A stretch of DNA of 64,000 bases, from the NCBI RefSeq assembly GCF_000308655.1, contig NZ_BAGC01000071.1:186001-250000 (forward strand). The letters are read 5' to 3'. A model generated the notes under the pieces. It was not told the DNA's origin, searched no databases, and saw only the letters and a program-made list of their open reading frames with translations. This DNA is from Nocardia niigatensis NBRC 100131 (GTDB lineage Bacteria > Actinomycetota > Actinomycetes > Mycobacteriales > Mycobacteriaceae). Numbering within the stretch: the stretch's first letter is position 1; each line of letters begins with the position of its first letter. Of this stretch, positions 41,325 through 51,900 are shown piece by piece. The position numbers and the translations under genes were made by a program.

Positions 41325-41576
41325 ATGATTGGTGAGCAGGTGCCTACGCGGGCGATCGATGCCGTGATGTTCGAGCAAACCATGGCACGGTTGTGCGTCG
41401 AGTTCGCCGAAACCACCCCGCGACGGCAGGTGGAGTCGGTGCTGCGAGGCAGCTTGTCCGATCTGGCCGGCAGCCCGGTAGGGGCAATGCCCGAACTCAG
41501 CGAACGCCTTGCTCGCCAACGCCTCTCGGACGAACTCGACCACCGCGATGCGTTCGTACCCCTCCTCATCGCCTGA
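41325..41576 (+). CDS. Three-helix-bundle domain protein
   Basis: An 83-residue protein. VMFEQTMARLCVEFAETTPR, then QVESVLRGSLSDLAG and SERLARQRLSDEL match the actinobacterial three-helix-bundle dimerisation domain (DUF3562-like). ATG 41325 is one of several possible starts. It lies in front of the hybrid kinase. Function is unknown. Confidence 0.55.
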   Translation: MIGEQVPTRAIDAVMFEQTMARLCVEFAETTPRRQVESVLRGSLSDLAGSPVGAMPELSERLARQRLSDELDHRDAFVPLLIA

Positions 41577-41755
41577 ACTCGATTCACGGATCCCCATAGT
41601 CATGTCAGCCGAAGTGGGTAGTGCCAGCGCGCGGCTGTGACCGATGGGAGCCGCGGCGCGGACCTGGCCCGGTCATCGCGCTCGGCGCGCGGGCTCGAAT
41701 TATCCTGGATTCAGCCCGGTTGCCCGAGTGCGGCAACGGCGCGGAGGTAGTCCCG

Positions 41756-43765
41756 GTGGGTGCTGGCGTGGATTTTCGTGTGGTGTTCGAGTCCGCGCCA
41801 GGATTGTTCCTGCTACTGGACCCGGACCTGCGGATCGTCGCGGTGTCCGACGCCTACACGGCCGCGACCCTGACCCAGCGGGAGGAGATCGTCGGGCGCG
41901 GCATCTTCGAGGTGTTTCCCGACAACCCACAGGACCCCGACGCGGAGGGCGTCCGGAACCTGCGGGTATCGCTCGAACGTGTCATCCGCGACCGGGTCAC
42001 CGACGACATGCCGGTGCAACGCTATGACGTGCGCCGGCCCGACGGCGGCTTCGAGCAGCGGTTCTGGAGCCCGTCGAACTCGCCGGTCCTGGCCGCCGAC
42101 AGTGCGTTGCTCTACATCATCCACCGCGTCGAAGACGTCACCGACTACATGCGACTGCAGGCCTCCGGAGCCGCGCAGCAGCAGGAGACCGCGGCGCTGC
42201 GCGAATCCGCCCAGCGGATGGAGCGGGAGGTGTTCGCCCGTGCCCACGAGGTCGCCGAGACCAGTCGCCGGCTCAAGGAAGCCAACACCGAGCTGGCCGA
42301 GTTGTATTCGCGCACCAAGGAACTCGATGAGCTCAAGAGCCAGTTCTTCGCCAACGTCAGCCACGAGCTGCGCACCCCGCTGATGCTGATCCTCGCCCCG
42401 GCGGAGAAACTGCTGGAAATCTGCACCGACGACATCGCCCACACCGAGCTCGAGGTGATCGTCCGCAACGCACGCATGCTGCTGGGACAGGTCAACAACC
42501 TGCTCGATACCTCCAAACTCGAAGCCGGCGCACTGCACCCGGACTACGCACGCGTCGACCTCGCCGCCCAGCTACGGATCGCGACAGGATATTTCGAAGC
42601 CCTCGCCGCCGACCAGCACCTCACACTCACCGTGGACGCCTCGGACCCGGTGCCCGCGGAAGCGGACCCGGAACATCTGCAGCGGATCCTGCTCAACCTG
42701 CTGTCCAACGCGTTCAAGTTCACCGGCAGGGGCGATGTCGTGCGCTGCACCGCCCGCAGCGGCGACGACAACCGGGTGGTGATCGAGGTCGCCGACAGCG
42801 GGCCCGGCATCCCGGCCGCCGCCCGTGACACGGTGTTCGAACGGTTCCGCCAAGTCGACGGCGGCGCCACCCGCGCTGTCGGCGGCACCGGACTCGGGTT
42901 GAGCATCGTTCGCGACCTGGTCCAACTGCACAGGGGGCGGGTTTCGATCACCGACGCCCCCGAAGGCGGGACGATGGTGGTCATCGAGCTGCCGGCCACC
43001 GCGCCCGCGGGCACGACAGTCCAGTCGGAGAGCTACGACGATTCGGTCCGCACCCGCGCGGCCGCCGCCGGACTGCTCGCAGAACTCGCCACCCCGAACA
43101 CCGCCGCAGCCACGGTGCGCGATGATGACGACGAGCAGGCCAAACCGGTGGTGGTGCTCATCGAGGACAACGTCGACCTCAACACCACGATCAAACAATC
43201 ACTGTCCGGGGCGTATCAGGTCATCTGCGCCTACGACGGATCGGCCGGGCTGCGCATGGCCCGCGCCCACCTGCCCGACCTGATCGTGTGCGACATCATG
43301 ATGCCGCTGCTCAGCGGCGACGAACTCCTCCAGCAGGTCCGCGCCGACCCGCAGTTGAAGAACACCCCGGTCCTGATCACGAGCGCCCGCGCCGACGACA
43401 CCACCCGCCTGGAGATGCTGCGCGCCGGGGCGAACGACTTCCTGACCAAACCCTTCGCGCTCGCCGAACTGCACGCCCGCGCCGACAACCTGGTCAGCGT
43501 GCGCCTGGCCGAGGCACGGTTGCGCGCCCTGCAGATCGTCAACGAACGCGACCGTATCGCACTGGAACTGCACCGCACCGTCATCGACAACCTCTTCGCG
43601 ATGAGCATGCAACTGGGCGGCATCCGTTCCCAAGCCCGCGTACCGGCCGTGGCCGCCCGCATCGACCAGGTGATCAGCGAACTCGACCAGCTCATGCGCC
43701 AGATTCGCGACACCATCACCGACCTCGCGTCCGACACCGGCGGCGACGAGGGCTACCGGCTCTAG
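41756..43765 (+). CDS. Hybrid histidine kinase with internal receiver and C-terminal HisKA_3-like helix
   Basis: A 669-residue soluble sensor. A PAS-like domain lies at about 5-115 and a coiled coil at 125-185. The DHp domain has the phospho-acceptor FANVSHELRTPLMLIL (His at about 202). HATPase blocks are NLLSNAFKF, DSGPGIP and GGTGLGLSI, and the receiver has VLIEDNVDL and phospho-acceptor VCDIMMPLL. After the receiver, about 75 residues resemble an HisKA_3 dimerisation helix (ERDRIALELHRTVIDNLFAM) but no second ATPase follows. GTG 41756 is 7 nt after GGAGGT. The stimulus and target are unknown. Confidence 0.85.
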   Translation: MGAGVDFRVVFESAPGLFLLLDPDLRIVAVSDAYTAATLTQREEIVGRGIFEVFPDNPQDPDAEGVRNLRVSLERVIRDRVTDDMPVQRYDVRRPDGGFEQRFWSPSNSPVLAADSALLYIIHRVEDVTDYMRLQASGAAQQQETAALRESAQRMEREVFARAHEVAETSRRLKEANTELAELYSRTKELDELKSQFFANVSHELRTPLMLILAPAEKLLEICTDDIAHTELEVIVRNARMLLGQVNNLLDTSKLEAGALHPDYARVDLAAQLRIATGYFEALAADQHLTLTVDASDPVPAEADPEHLQRILLNLLSNAFKFTGRGDVVRCTARSGDDNRVVIEVADSGPGIPAAARDTVFERFRQVDGGATRAVGGTGLGLSIVRDLVQLHRGRVSITDAPEGGTMVVIELPATAPAGTTVQSESYDDSVRTRAAAAGLLAELATPNTAAATVRDDDDEQAKPVVVLIEDNVDLNTTIKQSLSGAYQVICAYDGSAGLRMARAHLPDLIVCDIMMPLLSGDELLQQVRADPQLKNTPVLITSARADDTTRLEMLRAGANDFLTKPFALAELHARADNLVSVRLAEARLRALQIVNERDRIALELHRTVIDNLFAMSMQLGGIRSQARVPAVAARIDQVISELDQLMRQIRDTITDLASDTGGDEGYRL

Positions 43766-43894
43766 GGCCATCGCACCCGTCAACCGGTCGTTTTCCGAAC
43801 ACCGATGCGAAAGGCGCGCTGCGCCATACGAGAAGACGGGCGCGGTGGATGGAAGCCTGGACCCGAGTGCCGGGCGGCGACCTATGCTCGGGAC

Positions 43895-44887
43895 ATGGAG
43901 TTCCAGGCGATGGTGGCACACGAAACGGACAGCGGGATCGCCCTGATCCGGGAGGAGGTCGCCGATGACTTCCTCATGCCGGGCGAGGTGACGATCAAGG
44001 TGCATTTCTCGAGCGCCAACTACAAGGATGGCCTGGCCATCACCCCGCGCGGCGGCGTAGTACGGCAGTATCCGCTGATCCCCGGCATCGACCTCACCGG
44101 TGAGGTGGTCTCCTCCACCGATCCCGAATTCGCGCCCGGCGACCTGGTCGTGGCGCACGGCTACGACATCGGCGTCGCCCACCACGGCGGTTTCGCCGAA
44201 TACGCGCGTGTTCCGGCCGGGTGGGTGGTGAAGCTGGACGGCCTCACCCCGCGCGAGGCCGCGGCCATCGGCACCGCGGGCTACACCGCGGCCATGAGTG
44301 TGCAGGCGCTGCTCGACCGCGGTCTCACCCCCGACTCCGGTCCGGTGCTGGTCACCGGCGCGACCGGCGGCGTCGGCAGTGTGGCGGTGGACATCCTGGC
44401 CGGGCTCGGCTTCGAGGTGGTGGCCTCCACCGGCAAACTCGGTGCGAGCGAACTGCTCTCGACGCTCGGGGCCGCGTCGGTCATCGGCCGGCTGCCGGGC
44501 GAGGGGGAGAAGCTGCGCGCCCTCGGCAAGGCGCAGTGGGCGGGCGCCGTCGACAGCGTGGGCGGAACCTCGCTGGCGCACATTCTCAGCACCGTCAAAT
44601 ACGGTGGCGCGGTGGCGGTCTCGGGTCTGACCGGCGGCTCCGACCTGCCCACCACGGTGATGCCGTTCATCCTGCGCGGCGTGTCCCTGATCGGCATCGA
44701 CTCCGCGCACTTCCCGATCGACCAGCGCCGCGACCTGTGGGCGCGGCTGGCCAAGGACCTGAAGCCCCGGCATCTGACGCTGCTCGAGAACTACGCACCG
44801 ATCACCGAGGCGGAATCGGTGCTGCGGTCCATCCTGGACGGAACCCACTCCGGCCGAACGGTTCTCGGTGTGGCGGGCGAGTTCTAG
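43895..44887 (+). CDS. MDR-family oxidoreductase (AcuI/YhdH type)
   Basis: A 330-residue zinc-independent medium-chain reductase. The GroES-like lobe has SSANYKDGLAITPRGGVVRQ and PLIPGIDLTGEV, and the NADPH fold has VLVTGATGGVGSVAVDILA. These fit acrylyl-CoA reductase AcuI/YhdH. TATGCT lies 6 nt before ATG 43895 (leaderless). Its end overlaps the convergent endonuclease-family gene by 4 nt. Confidence 0.9.
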   Translation: MEFQAMVAHETDSGIALIREEVADDFLMPGEVTIKVHFSSANYKDGLAITPRGGVVRQYPLIPGIDLTGEVVSSTDPEFAPGDLVVAHGYDIGVAHHGGFAEYARVPAGWVVKLDGLTPREAAAIGTAGYTAAMSVQALLDRGLTPDSGPVLVTGATGGVGSVAVDILAGLGFEVVASTGKLGASELLSTLGAASVIGRLPGEGEKLRALGKAQWAGAVDSVGGTSLAHILSTVKYGGAVAVSGLTGGSDLPTTVMPFILRGVSLIGIDSAHFPIDQRRDLWARLAKDLKPRHLTLLENYAPITEAESVLRSILDGTHSGRTVLGVAGEF

Positions 44888-45591
44888 CCGGCGATCGCGC
44901 GCACGAGGTTGTGGTCGGAGGTCCCGGCCACATCCTCGACCGTGAGGTCGCGCACCGGGACTCCGCGCCCGACCACATGATCGATGAACTGGGATTTCGA
45001 TCCCGAGTCGCGCGGCCGGGTCGGGATGGAATCCGGCGGGAACTCGGCGACGACGTACTCCTCGCCCAGCCCGGCGGCCAGGGTGGCCCGGTCGATATTG
45101 AAGTCGCCGAGCAGGATCGCCGGGCCGGACGCGGTGAGTTGACGCAGTCGCACCAGCTGAGCGGCGCGACGCTCGTCGCCCGACACGTGCGTGGCCACGA
45201 TCAGCAGTCCGTCCAGGTCGATCGCCAGCGCGCCCTTGCCCGGGTCGAAGGCGTCGGCGAAGGACTCGGCGGCGATCTGGCGCGCGGATCCGTCGACAAT
45301 GATCACGAGGTGCTCGGTCCGCGCGTCCAGGACGTTCGGCAGTCGGCGCGGCCGCGGCACCCGCGGATAGTCGAGAACATGGAACTCCCTGGCGGGCAGC
45401 GCCTTCCGGAGGCTCGCCAGCTGATCGCCGCTGACCTCCATGAGCGCGATGACGCGCTCTGTGCGGGCCGCGACCGCGGCGGTCACCGCCTCGATGCGCG
45501 CCGCCTCGTCGGGCCACTGCCCGACGATATCGCTGGCCCAGTTGTCGGCGTGGACGCGGTGCAGGACATTCCAGGTGGCAACGGTGATCAC
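44884..45591 (-). CDS. Endonuclease/exonuclease/phosphatase family protein
   Basis: A 235-residue EEP-fold protein. ATWNVLHRVHADN at the start, the acidic IALMEVSGDQ, GDFNID with metal and catalytic Asp at about 155, and the C-terminal TSDHNLVRA. These are the DNase-I-like metal hydrolase motifs. GTG 45591 lies 6 nt from TAGGGT (leaderless). The substrate may be nucleic acid or a phospho-compound. Confidence 0.85.
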   Translation of the reverse strand: MITVATWNVLHRVHADNWASDIVGQWPDEAARIEAVTAAVAARTERVIALMEVSGDQLASLRKALPAREFHVLDYPRVPRPRRLPNVLDARTEHLVIIVDGSARQIAAESFADAFDPGKGALAIDLDGLLIVATHVSGDERRAAQLVRLRQLTASGPAILLGDFNIDRATLAAGLGEEYVVAEFPPDSIPTRPRDSGSKSQFIDHVVGRGVPVRDLTVEDVAGTSDHNLVRAIAG

Positions 45592-45630
45592 CTCCGCACC
45601 CTACGAGAAATCAACGGACTGTGCGGATTT

Positions 45631-45646
45631 CGTTTCATGTGAAACA
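45631..45646. promoter_or_regulatory. parS-like dyad
   Basis: CGTTTCATGTGAAACA matches the widespread ParB site TGTTTCACGTGAAACA at 14 of 16 positions, with 6-bp perfect arms GTTTCA/TGAAAC. It lies in the 101-bp gap between the endonuclease-family gene and the next minus-strand gene. The match is to a remembered consensus, and a single dyad can arise by chance. Confidence 0.4.
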
Positions 45647-45692
45647 ACGCGAGTTCGCCGGGCGGTTGCGGGACCGGCCGGCACCCATCGAA

Positions 45693-46064
45693 TCAGCCCG
45701 CGCCGGCCAGCACGTCCAGCGCGGCCGAGAGGTGCGGCAGCGCGCTGGGTCCGTACGAGGCGGCGATCTCGGCAAGCGCCCGGGCCAGGTGCGGGGCAAT
45801 GGTCGCGGCGGGCAGCAACTCCTCGGCCAGCACGATGCCGCCCACGATATGGGCCGCCCGGATGCGCTCGTCGGAGGTGACCTCGTAGCGCCACGAACCG
45901 ATCCGGACGCGCTCCGGCTCGGAGCGGAACAGGGATTTGCGGGGCGGTGTCCGGGTCACCCCGGGGACGCCCGCGAAGACCGTGAAGACCAGTCCGAGCC
46001 CGCCCGGGCCGCCGAGCGCGGCATCGATGGCGCGGGCGGCGGACGCGGTGTCGAAATCGCTCAC
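45693..46064 (-). CDS. Small protein coupled to the YbjQ-like gene, unknown
   Basis: A 123-residue protein from GTG 46064, overlapping the upstream stop by GTGA. N-terminal DTASAARAIDAALGGPGG precedes a hydrophobic LGLVFTVFAGVPGV and a charged middle (SEPERVRIGSWRYEVTSDER). The C-terminal half is helical (HIVGGIVLAEELLPAATIAP). I recognise no domain. It is expressed with the YbjQ-domain protein. Confidence 0.55.
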   Translation of the reverse strand: MSDFDTASAARAIDAALGGPGGLGLVFTVFAGVPGVTRTPPRKSLFRSEPERVRIGSWRYEVTSDERIRAAHIVGGIVLAEELLPAATIAPHLARALAEIAASYGPSALPHLSAALDVLAGAG

Positions 46065-46867
46065 GAGTTCATTCCGAGGGTGAACTGCGGGAGGATCGGG
46101 TCGCCCTCGCCGATGCGGCGGACGGCCGTGCCGGAGGCGTAGAACTCGACCGTGTGATACCCCCAGGCGTAGTTGGAGATATCGACGCTGACGCCGGTGA
46201 CGCCGGTCGCGCCGTCCCGTTCGGCCTCGGCCTGCATGCGGGACATGGCCAGCTCGCGGGCCTGATAGTTGCCCTGCGTCCACTGCGGCATCTCCATATT
46301 GCGGCCCATCTGGCTGAGCATCTGCCGGAAGCTCTGCACCGCGACATGGAACACGCAGTTGCCCATGACGAAGGCGATCGGGGCGTAGCCGGTGCGCATC
46401 AGGGTCACCATGTCCTGCCCCGAGAGGTGACTGGTGAAAGCCTGCCCGTTCGGGCGCCGGTAGCTGCCCGGCGATTTCGCGAACCGCACCGCGGTCCCCA
46501 CCGCGATGAACTCCAGATGTTCCATCGATTCCCCGTGCTGCCGCCATTCCAGCCGCACCCCCACCACGCCGTCGGCCTCGAGCGCGTCGGCCTCGGCCTG
46601 CATGCGCGACATGGCATTCCAGCGCGCCCGATAGGTGGCCTCGGTCAGCACCGGCAGTTCCTGCTGCTGCCGGATCCCGGTGAACTGGAACCCGACGTGA
46701 TAGACCGACACCCCCATCACCAGATCGATGGGTTCGAAGCCCGCACCGTGCAGCAGCGCGAACTCGTTGACGGACAGATCCGAGGTGAAGATGCGGTTCG
46801 CGTGCGAGAGACGCTCCCCGGCAACCTGATCGAGCTGCTGCGGTTGACTCGGTTGGTTCGGTTGCAT
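46061..46867 (-). CDS. Tandem YbjQ-domain protein (heavy-metal-binding family)
   Basis: A 268-residue protein made of two related halves. First half: TSDLSVNEFALLHGAGFEPI with DLVMGVSVYHVGFQ and then MSRMQAEADALEADGVVGV. Second half: TSHLSGQDMVTLMRTGYAPI with AFVMGNCVFHVAVQ and MSRMQAEAERDGATGVTGV. These are YbjQ/DUF74 repeats, small pentameric-barrel-like folds named for putative metal binding. ATG 46867 follows GGAGGG. Here two copies are fused, with diverged sequences. Confidence 0.75.
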   Translation of the reverse strand: MQPNQPSQPQQLDQVAGERLSHANRIFTSDLSVNEFALLHGAGFEPIDLVMGVSVYHVGFQFTGIRQQQELPVLTEATYRARWNAMSRMQAEADALEADGVVGVRLEWRQHGESMEHLEFIAVGTAVRFAKSPGSYRRPNGQAFTSHLSGQDMVTLMRTGYAPIAFVMGNCVFHVAVQSFRQMLSQMGRNMEMPQWTQGNYQARELAMSRMQAEAERDGATGVTGVSVDISNYAWGYHTVEFYASGTAVRRIGEGDPILPQFTLGMNS

Positions 46868-46947
46868 GCTGTTCACCCTCCGTCGGATCCCCCATGGATC
46901 TCTGACGAGCGTACGGCTCGGCACCGCTCGCGGCCCGGCGAAACGAA

Positions 46948-46984
46948 AGGAGCCGTGCGTGTTCTGTGCACACGCACGGCTCCT
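46948..46984 (-). terminator. Terminator of lon
   Basis: On the minus strand a 15-bp stem (AGGAGCCGTGCGTGT with its complement) closes a 7-nt loop and is followed by TTTCGTTTC. It begins 12 bp after the lon stop, so it is a good rho-independent terminator. Confidence 0.85.
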
Positions 46985-46995
46985 GGTCGAGCGGT

Positions 46996-49449
<2,454 letters not shown>

Positions 49450-49468
49450 GTCTTCGACCCCTTCCAAG

Positions 49469-49489
49469 GTTGAGCGTTACCTACTCAAC
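49469..49489. promoter_or_regulatory. HAIR element (HspR site) at lon
   Basis: GTTGAGC-GTTACCT-ACTCAAC fits the HAIR consensus CTTGAGT-N7-ACTCAAG at 11 of 14 arm positions with exact 7-nt spacing. HspR repression of lon is known in Streptomyces. It overlaps the -10 end of the proposed stress promoter. Confidence 0.75.
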
Positions 49490-49512
49490 TCGGGGGGTAT
49501 ACCGATTGTTCC
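49487..49512 (-). promoter_or_regulatory. SigR/SigH-type promoter of lon
   Basis: Minus-strand GGAAC (49512-49508), 18 nt, GTT (49489-49487). The consensus for SigR/SigH thiol-oxidative sigma factors is GGAAT-N18/19-GTT. The match is close but these are short motifs; mapping of the start site would decide. Confidence 0.4.
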
Positions 49513-49518
49513 GGCCTG

Positions 49519-49539
49519 ATGTTCGCCGGGGGCGAACAT
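49519..49539. promoter_or_regulatory. ClgR-type palindrome upstream of lon
   Basis: GTTCGC-CGGGG-GCGAAC inside a perfect extended dyad that continues by ATx/xAT on both sides. It equals the Streptomyces ClgR motif GTTCGC-N5-GCG. ClgR activates clp and lon genes, and the site lies directly above the proposed -35. Confidence 0.75.
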
Positions 49540-50099
49540 GCAGATATCGGTGCCCAACCAACTTGTCGCGTTCTCACGTTCGTGTCGGTAACGCGTCGCC
49601 GATTCTCACGCGTCGTGTCGGAGCAGGGCATATCGAGCCGCCGAGCAGCCCTGTCGGCTGGGGGATACCGCCGGCCACGGTCGGATCCCGACAACCTGCA
49701 CCCCGAGCTCGGCGCGACAAGATAGTGAGAAACCCCGCGCACGGCGGTGGAAAACCTATATATCGGATGGAGGGCCTAGGACCCGTCCAACCGGCGGCAC
49801 CGGCCCACTGTCGCCACTGTGACGCGACTGCGCCGCCCTGTCCCCCCGCCTACAGGGGTAACCAACAGTCGGCGGGTTCCTCAGCCACCTGCTCGCGGGG
49901 CCTGTATTGGACCAGCGGTTGTGTGGGTGTCCTTGCCGCCGGACGCGAGAATGAACTGTCATCATCGCCGTCGGCCGGATGAGTGGTCCGCTGATGGTTC
50001 TTCATGGTGGGTGAGGTCGAGGAGGCGTGGGCTGGCCGGGTTCGTGCCGGCGCGGGCGTCAGCCGGATTGGTTGACAGCACCACCCGCAACGACGCCAA
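49540..50099. other. 560-bp intergenic region without a supported gene
   Basis: No frame here has a ribosome site, family resemblance or coding-like composition. It holds the first of three related 19-bp repeats (49715-49733). It marks the edge of the decayed segment that extends to about 53.65 kb. Confidence 0.6.
49715..49733 (+). repeat. First copy of the 19-bp repeat
   Basis: CGACAAGATAGTGAGAAAC, 17 of 19 identical to 53587-53605 and 15 of 19 to 53611-53629, all in the same orientation. It may be a remnant of a mobile-element end. Confidence 0.55.
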
Positions 50100-50145
50100 C
50101 TACCCGGTTCTGTCGCTAGTTCCTACCCGGTTCTGTCGCTAGTTC
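50100..50145 (+). repeat. Perfect 23-bp tandem duplication
   Basis: The unit at 50100-50122 (CTACCCGGTTCTGTCGC then TAGTTC) is repeated exactly at 50123-50145. The second copy ends on the first bases of the frameshifted hydrolase stop region. Confidence 0.85.
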
Positions 50146-51033
50146 AACCTTCACCGTCACGTTGCGGCGCCCATTCCCGGATCGCGGCGATGATCTGCTC
50201 GGGCGCGTCTTCCTGGATGTAGTGGCCCGCGCCCTCCAGGATGACGGTGCGATGCTGGGGAAAGACCCGCTCCCAGCGGCGACGCTCCGGTTCGCGGAAC
50301 GCCACATCCTTCGTCGGCCACACCAGCAACGCGGGCTTGTTACCCAGGGCGGGCAGCCCTCGCTCGATCTCGGCGAGAAACGGTCGGCTGCCGAGGATTT
50401 CGCGAGGGAACACGTGCATCGGACGCCTCGACTCGGACGTCGGGAACGGCCCACGGTAGGCGTCCATCACCGACTCCGACAGCTTCCGGTGCCGGACACC
50501 GAGCGGTATGAGCCTCTCGACGAAGAAGTTTCGACGCAGAATCAGGTAGCTGCCGATCGGACCGCCCATCGTCCGGGAGAACACCTGCGTTCCCAGATCC
50601 GATTTCGGCCAGGCCCAGGTATTGCCGATCACGAACGCGGCGAACCGATCCGGATGCCGCGTCGCGACCGCGAACCCGATCGGTCCGCCCCAATCCTGCA
50701 CCATGAGCGTCACGCCCGACAGGTCGAGCTCGGTGACGAATCGCTCGAGACTGTCGCGTGCTCGGCGGGCGTGAAACCGTATTCAGGGCCCGGGCGTGAG
50801 AGGCCGAACCCGGGGTAATCCAAGGCGATGCAGCGAAATTGGCCGCCGAGATCGGTGATCAACTCACGGTAGAGAAACGACCAGGTGGGGTTGCCGTGCA
50901 GAAGTAGCAGGGGTGGACCGATGCCTTCGTCGACGTAATGGACACGAGCGCCGGCCAGGTCGAGATAGCGGTGCTCGAAGGGGTATGAGTCTCGGGGCAC
51001 CCAGGACGGAATTGCCGGTGTGTCTTCGGGCAT
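50144..51033 (-). pseudogene. Frameshifted haloalkane-dehalogenase-like alpha/beta hydrolase
   Basis: Two adjoining minus-strand frames make one protein. The first, from ATG 51033 (GAGGAGG upstream), gives VHYVDEGIGPPLLLLHGNPT, then LDYPGFGLSRPG and YGFTPAEHA. The second gives LMVQDWGGPIGFAVATRHPD with the Asp nucleophile, and ends at GAGHYIQEDAPEQIIAAI with the catalytic His. Reading the second frame upstream continues as SLERFVTELDLSGVT, the expected join. The shift falls at about 50755-50762 and is explained by one missing base in GCG(G)ACAGT. It could be a true inactivating mutation or a sequence error. Confidence 0.75.
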
Positions 51034-51282
51034 GTCGACCTCCTCGGGCGAAGCGTACGGAGTAGCTGCTGCGGATCGCATTCGCGAAACACCTACCCGG
51101 CCGGATTGACCACCATGGAACGGACTGCAAGCTGAAAGCCCGCCGCCGCAAACAGGCTCTCACGACCGAAAGCGGTGGGTTCCCGCCGAAGTAGCTTCAG
51201 TCCGGCTGAACCCCGGGGGTAGGCGGCGTACCGAACGCTCTGCTAGGTGCGGGGCGGATCGGTTGCGGCGCAGCATCATCTG

Positions 51283-51591
51283 ATGGGTGAGTACGATGCC
51301 ATCAACGAGGACAACGCCGCCAAGGCCCGCGCCGCGGGCCGGCCGGAGCCGACCGGGACCGACGCGCAGCTGGGGTGGGCGACCACCGTGCGGCAGGACA
51401 AGCTCGACGAGTTCGACGGCAGTCCGATCACCGAGCCGCAGCGCGGCCGGATGCGGGCGGTGCTGCTGCGCGAGACGCGAGCGGAAGTGTGGATCGACAA
51501 CCGCTGGAACCCGTGGGCCGCGGTGTGGCTGGTCAACCTCACCGACGAGGAACGTGACTCGCTGTTCCCGACACTCGGGAGCCAGCGATGA
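51283..51591 (+). CDS. Small orphan protein, unknown
   Basis: A 102-residue protein with a helical N-terminus (INEDNAAKARAAGRPEPT). The middle is TVRQDKLDEFDGSPITEPQR and the C-terminus VWIDNRWNPWAAVWLVNLTD. ATG 51283 has no clear ribosome site; GTG 51247 is an alternative. It is coupled to the next gene (ATGA). The family is not recognised, though its small size and setting suggest accessory DNA. Confidence 0.5.
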   Translation: MGEYDAINEDNAAKARAAGRPEPTGTDAQLGWATTVRQDKLDEFDGSPITEPQRGRMRAVLLRETRAEVWIDNRWNPWAAVWLVNLTDEERDSLFPTLGSQR

Positions 51592-51857
51592 GCGGGATGG
51601 GTGAGCAGTACGCCGAGCTCGACGACGCACTCACGCGCCGGCGTGGCGTCCCCGAGCTGGAGGACCTGCTGTCGGTCTGGGAACGACTCGACCGTCTCGA
51701 CGCCGGACTGCCCCACGTCCCCGATCCCGGCCGCCGCCAGCAACTGACCCAGGCCAGCGACCGCACACACCAGCATCTACTCGGCGCCTGGCGTGAGCTG
51801 GGCATCGCGTATGAGACCGCGCTTGCTACCTACCGAAACTGGGCTGCCGACCGTTAA
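51588..51857 (+). CDS. Small helical protein coupled to the upstream orphan
   Basis: An 89-residue, nearly all-helical protein: LDDALTRRRGVPELEDLLSV and TQASDRTHQHLLGAWRELGI. Its ATG overlaps the preceding TGA. No named domain is recognised. The pair resembles a two-gene module such as a toxin-antitoxin or plasmid-type pair, but neither protein shows a toxin motif. Confidence 0.5.
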   Translation: MSGMGEQYAELDDALTRRRGVPELEDLLSVWERLDRLDAGLPHVPDPGRRQQLTQASDRTHQHLLGAWRELGIAYETALATYRNWAADR

Positions 51858-51900
51858 TCCGCGCTGGTGATCAACCAGGTGGTGCGCCCGCGGCGAGCGA

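Noticed and set aside
50710..51081. A separate 123-residue protein from the first half of the broken hydrolase
   Set aside because: Its last 15 residues lose all family similarity exactly where the other frame takes over, so it is part of a frameshifted gene and not a gene of its own.
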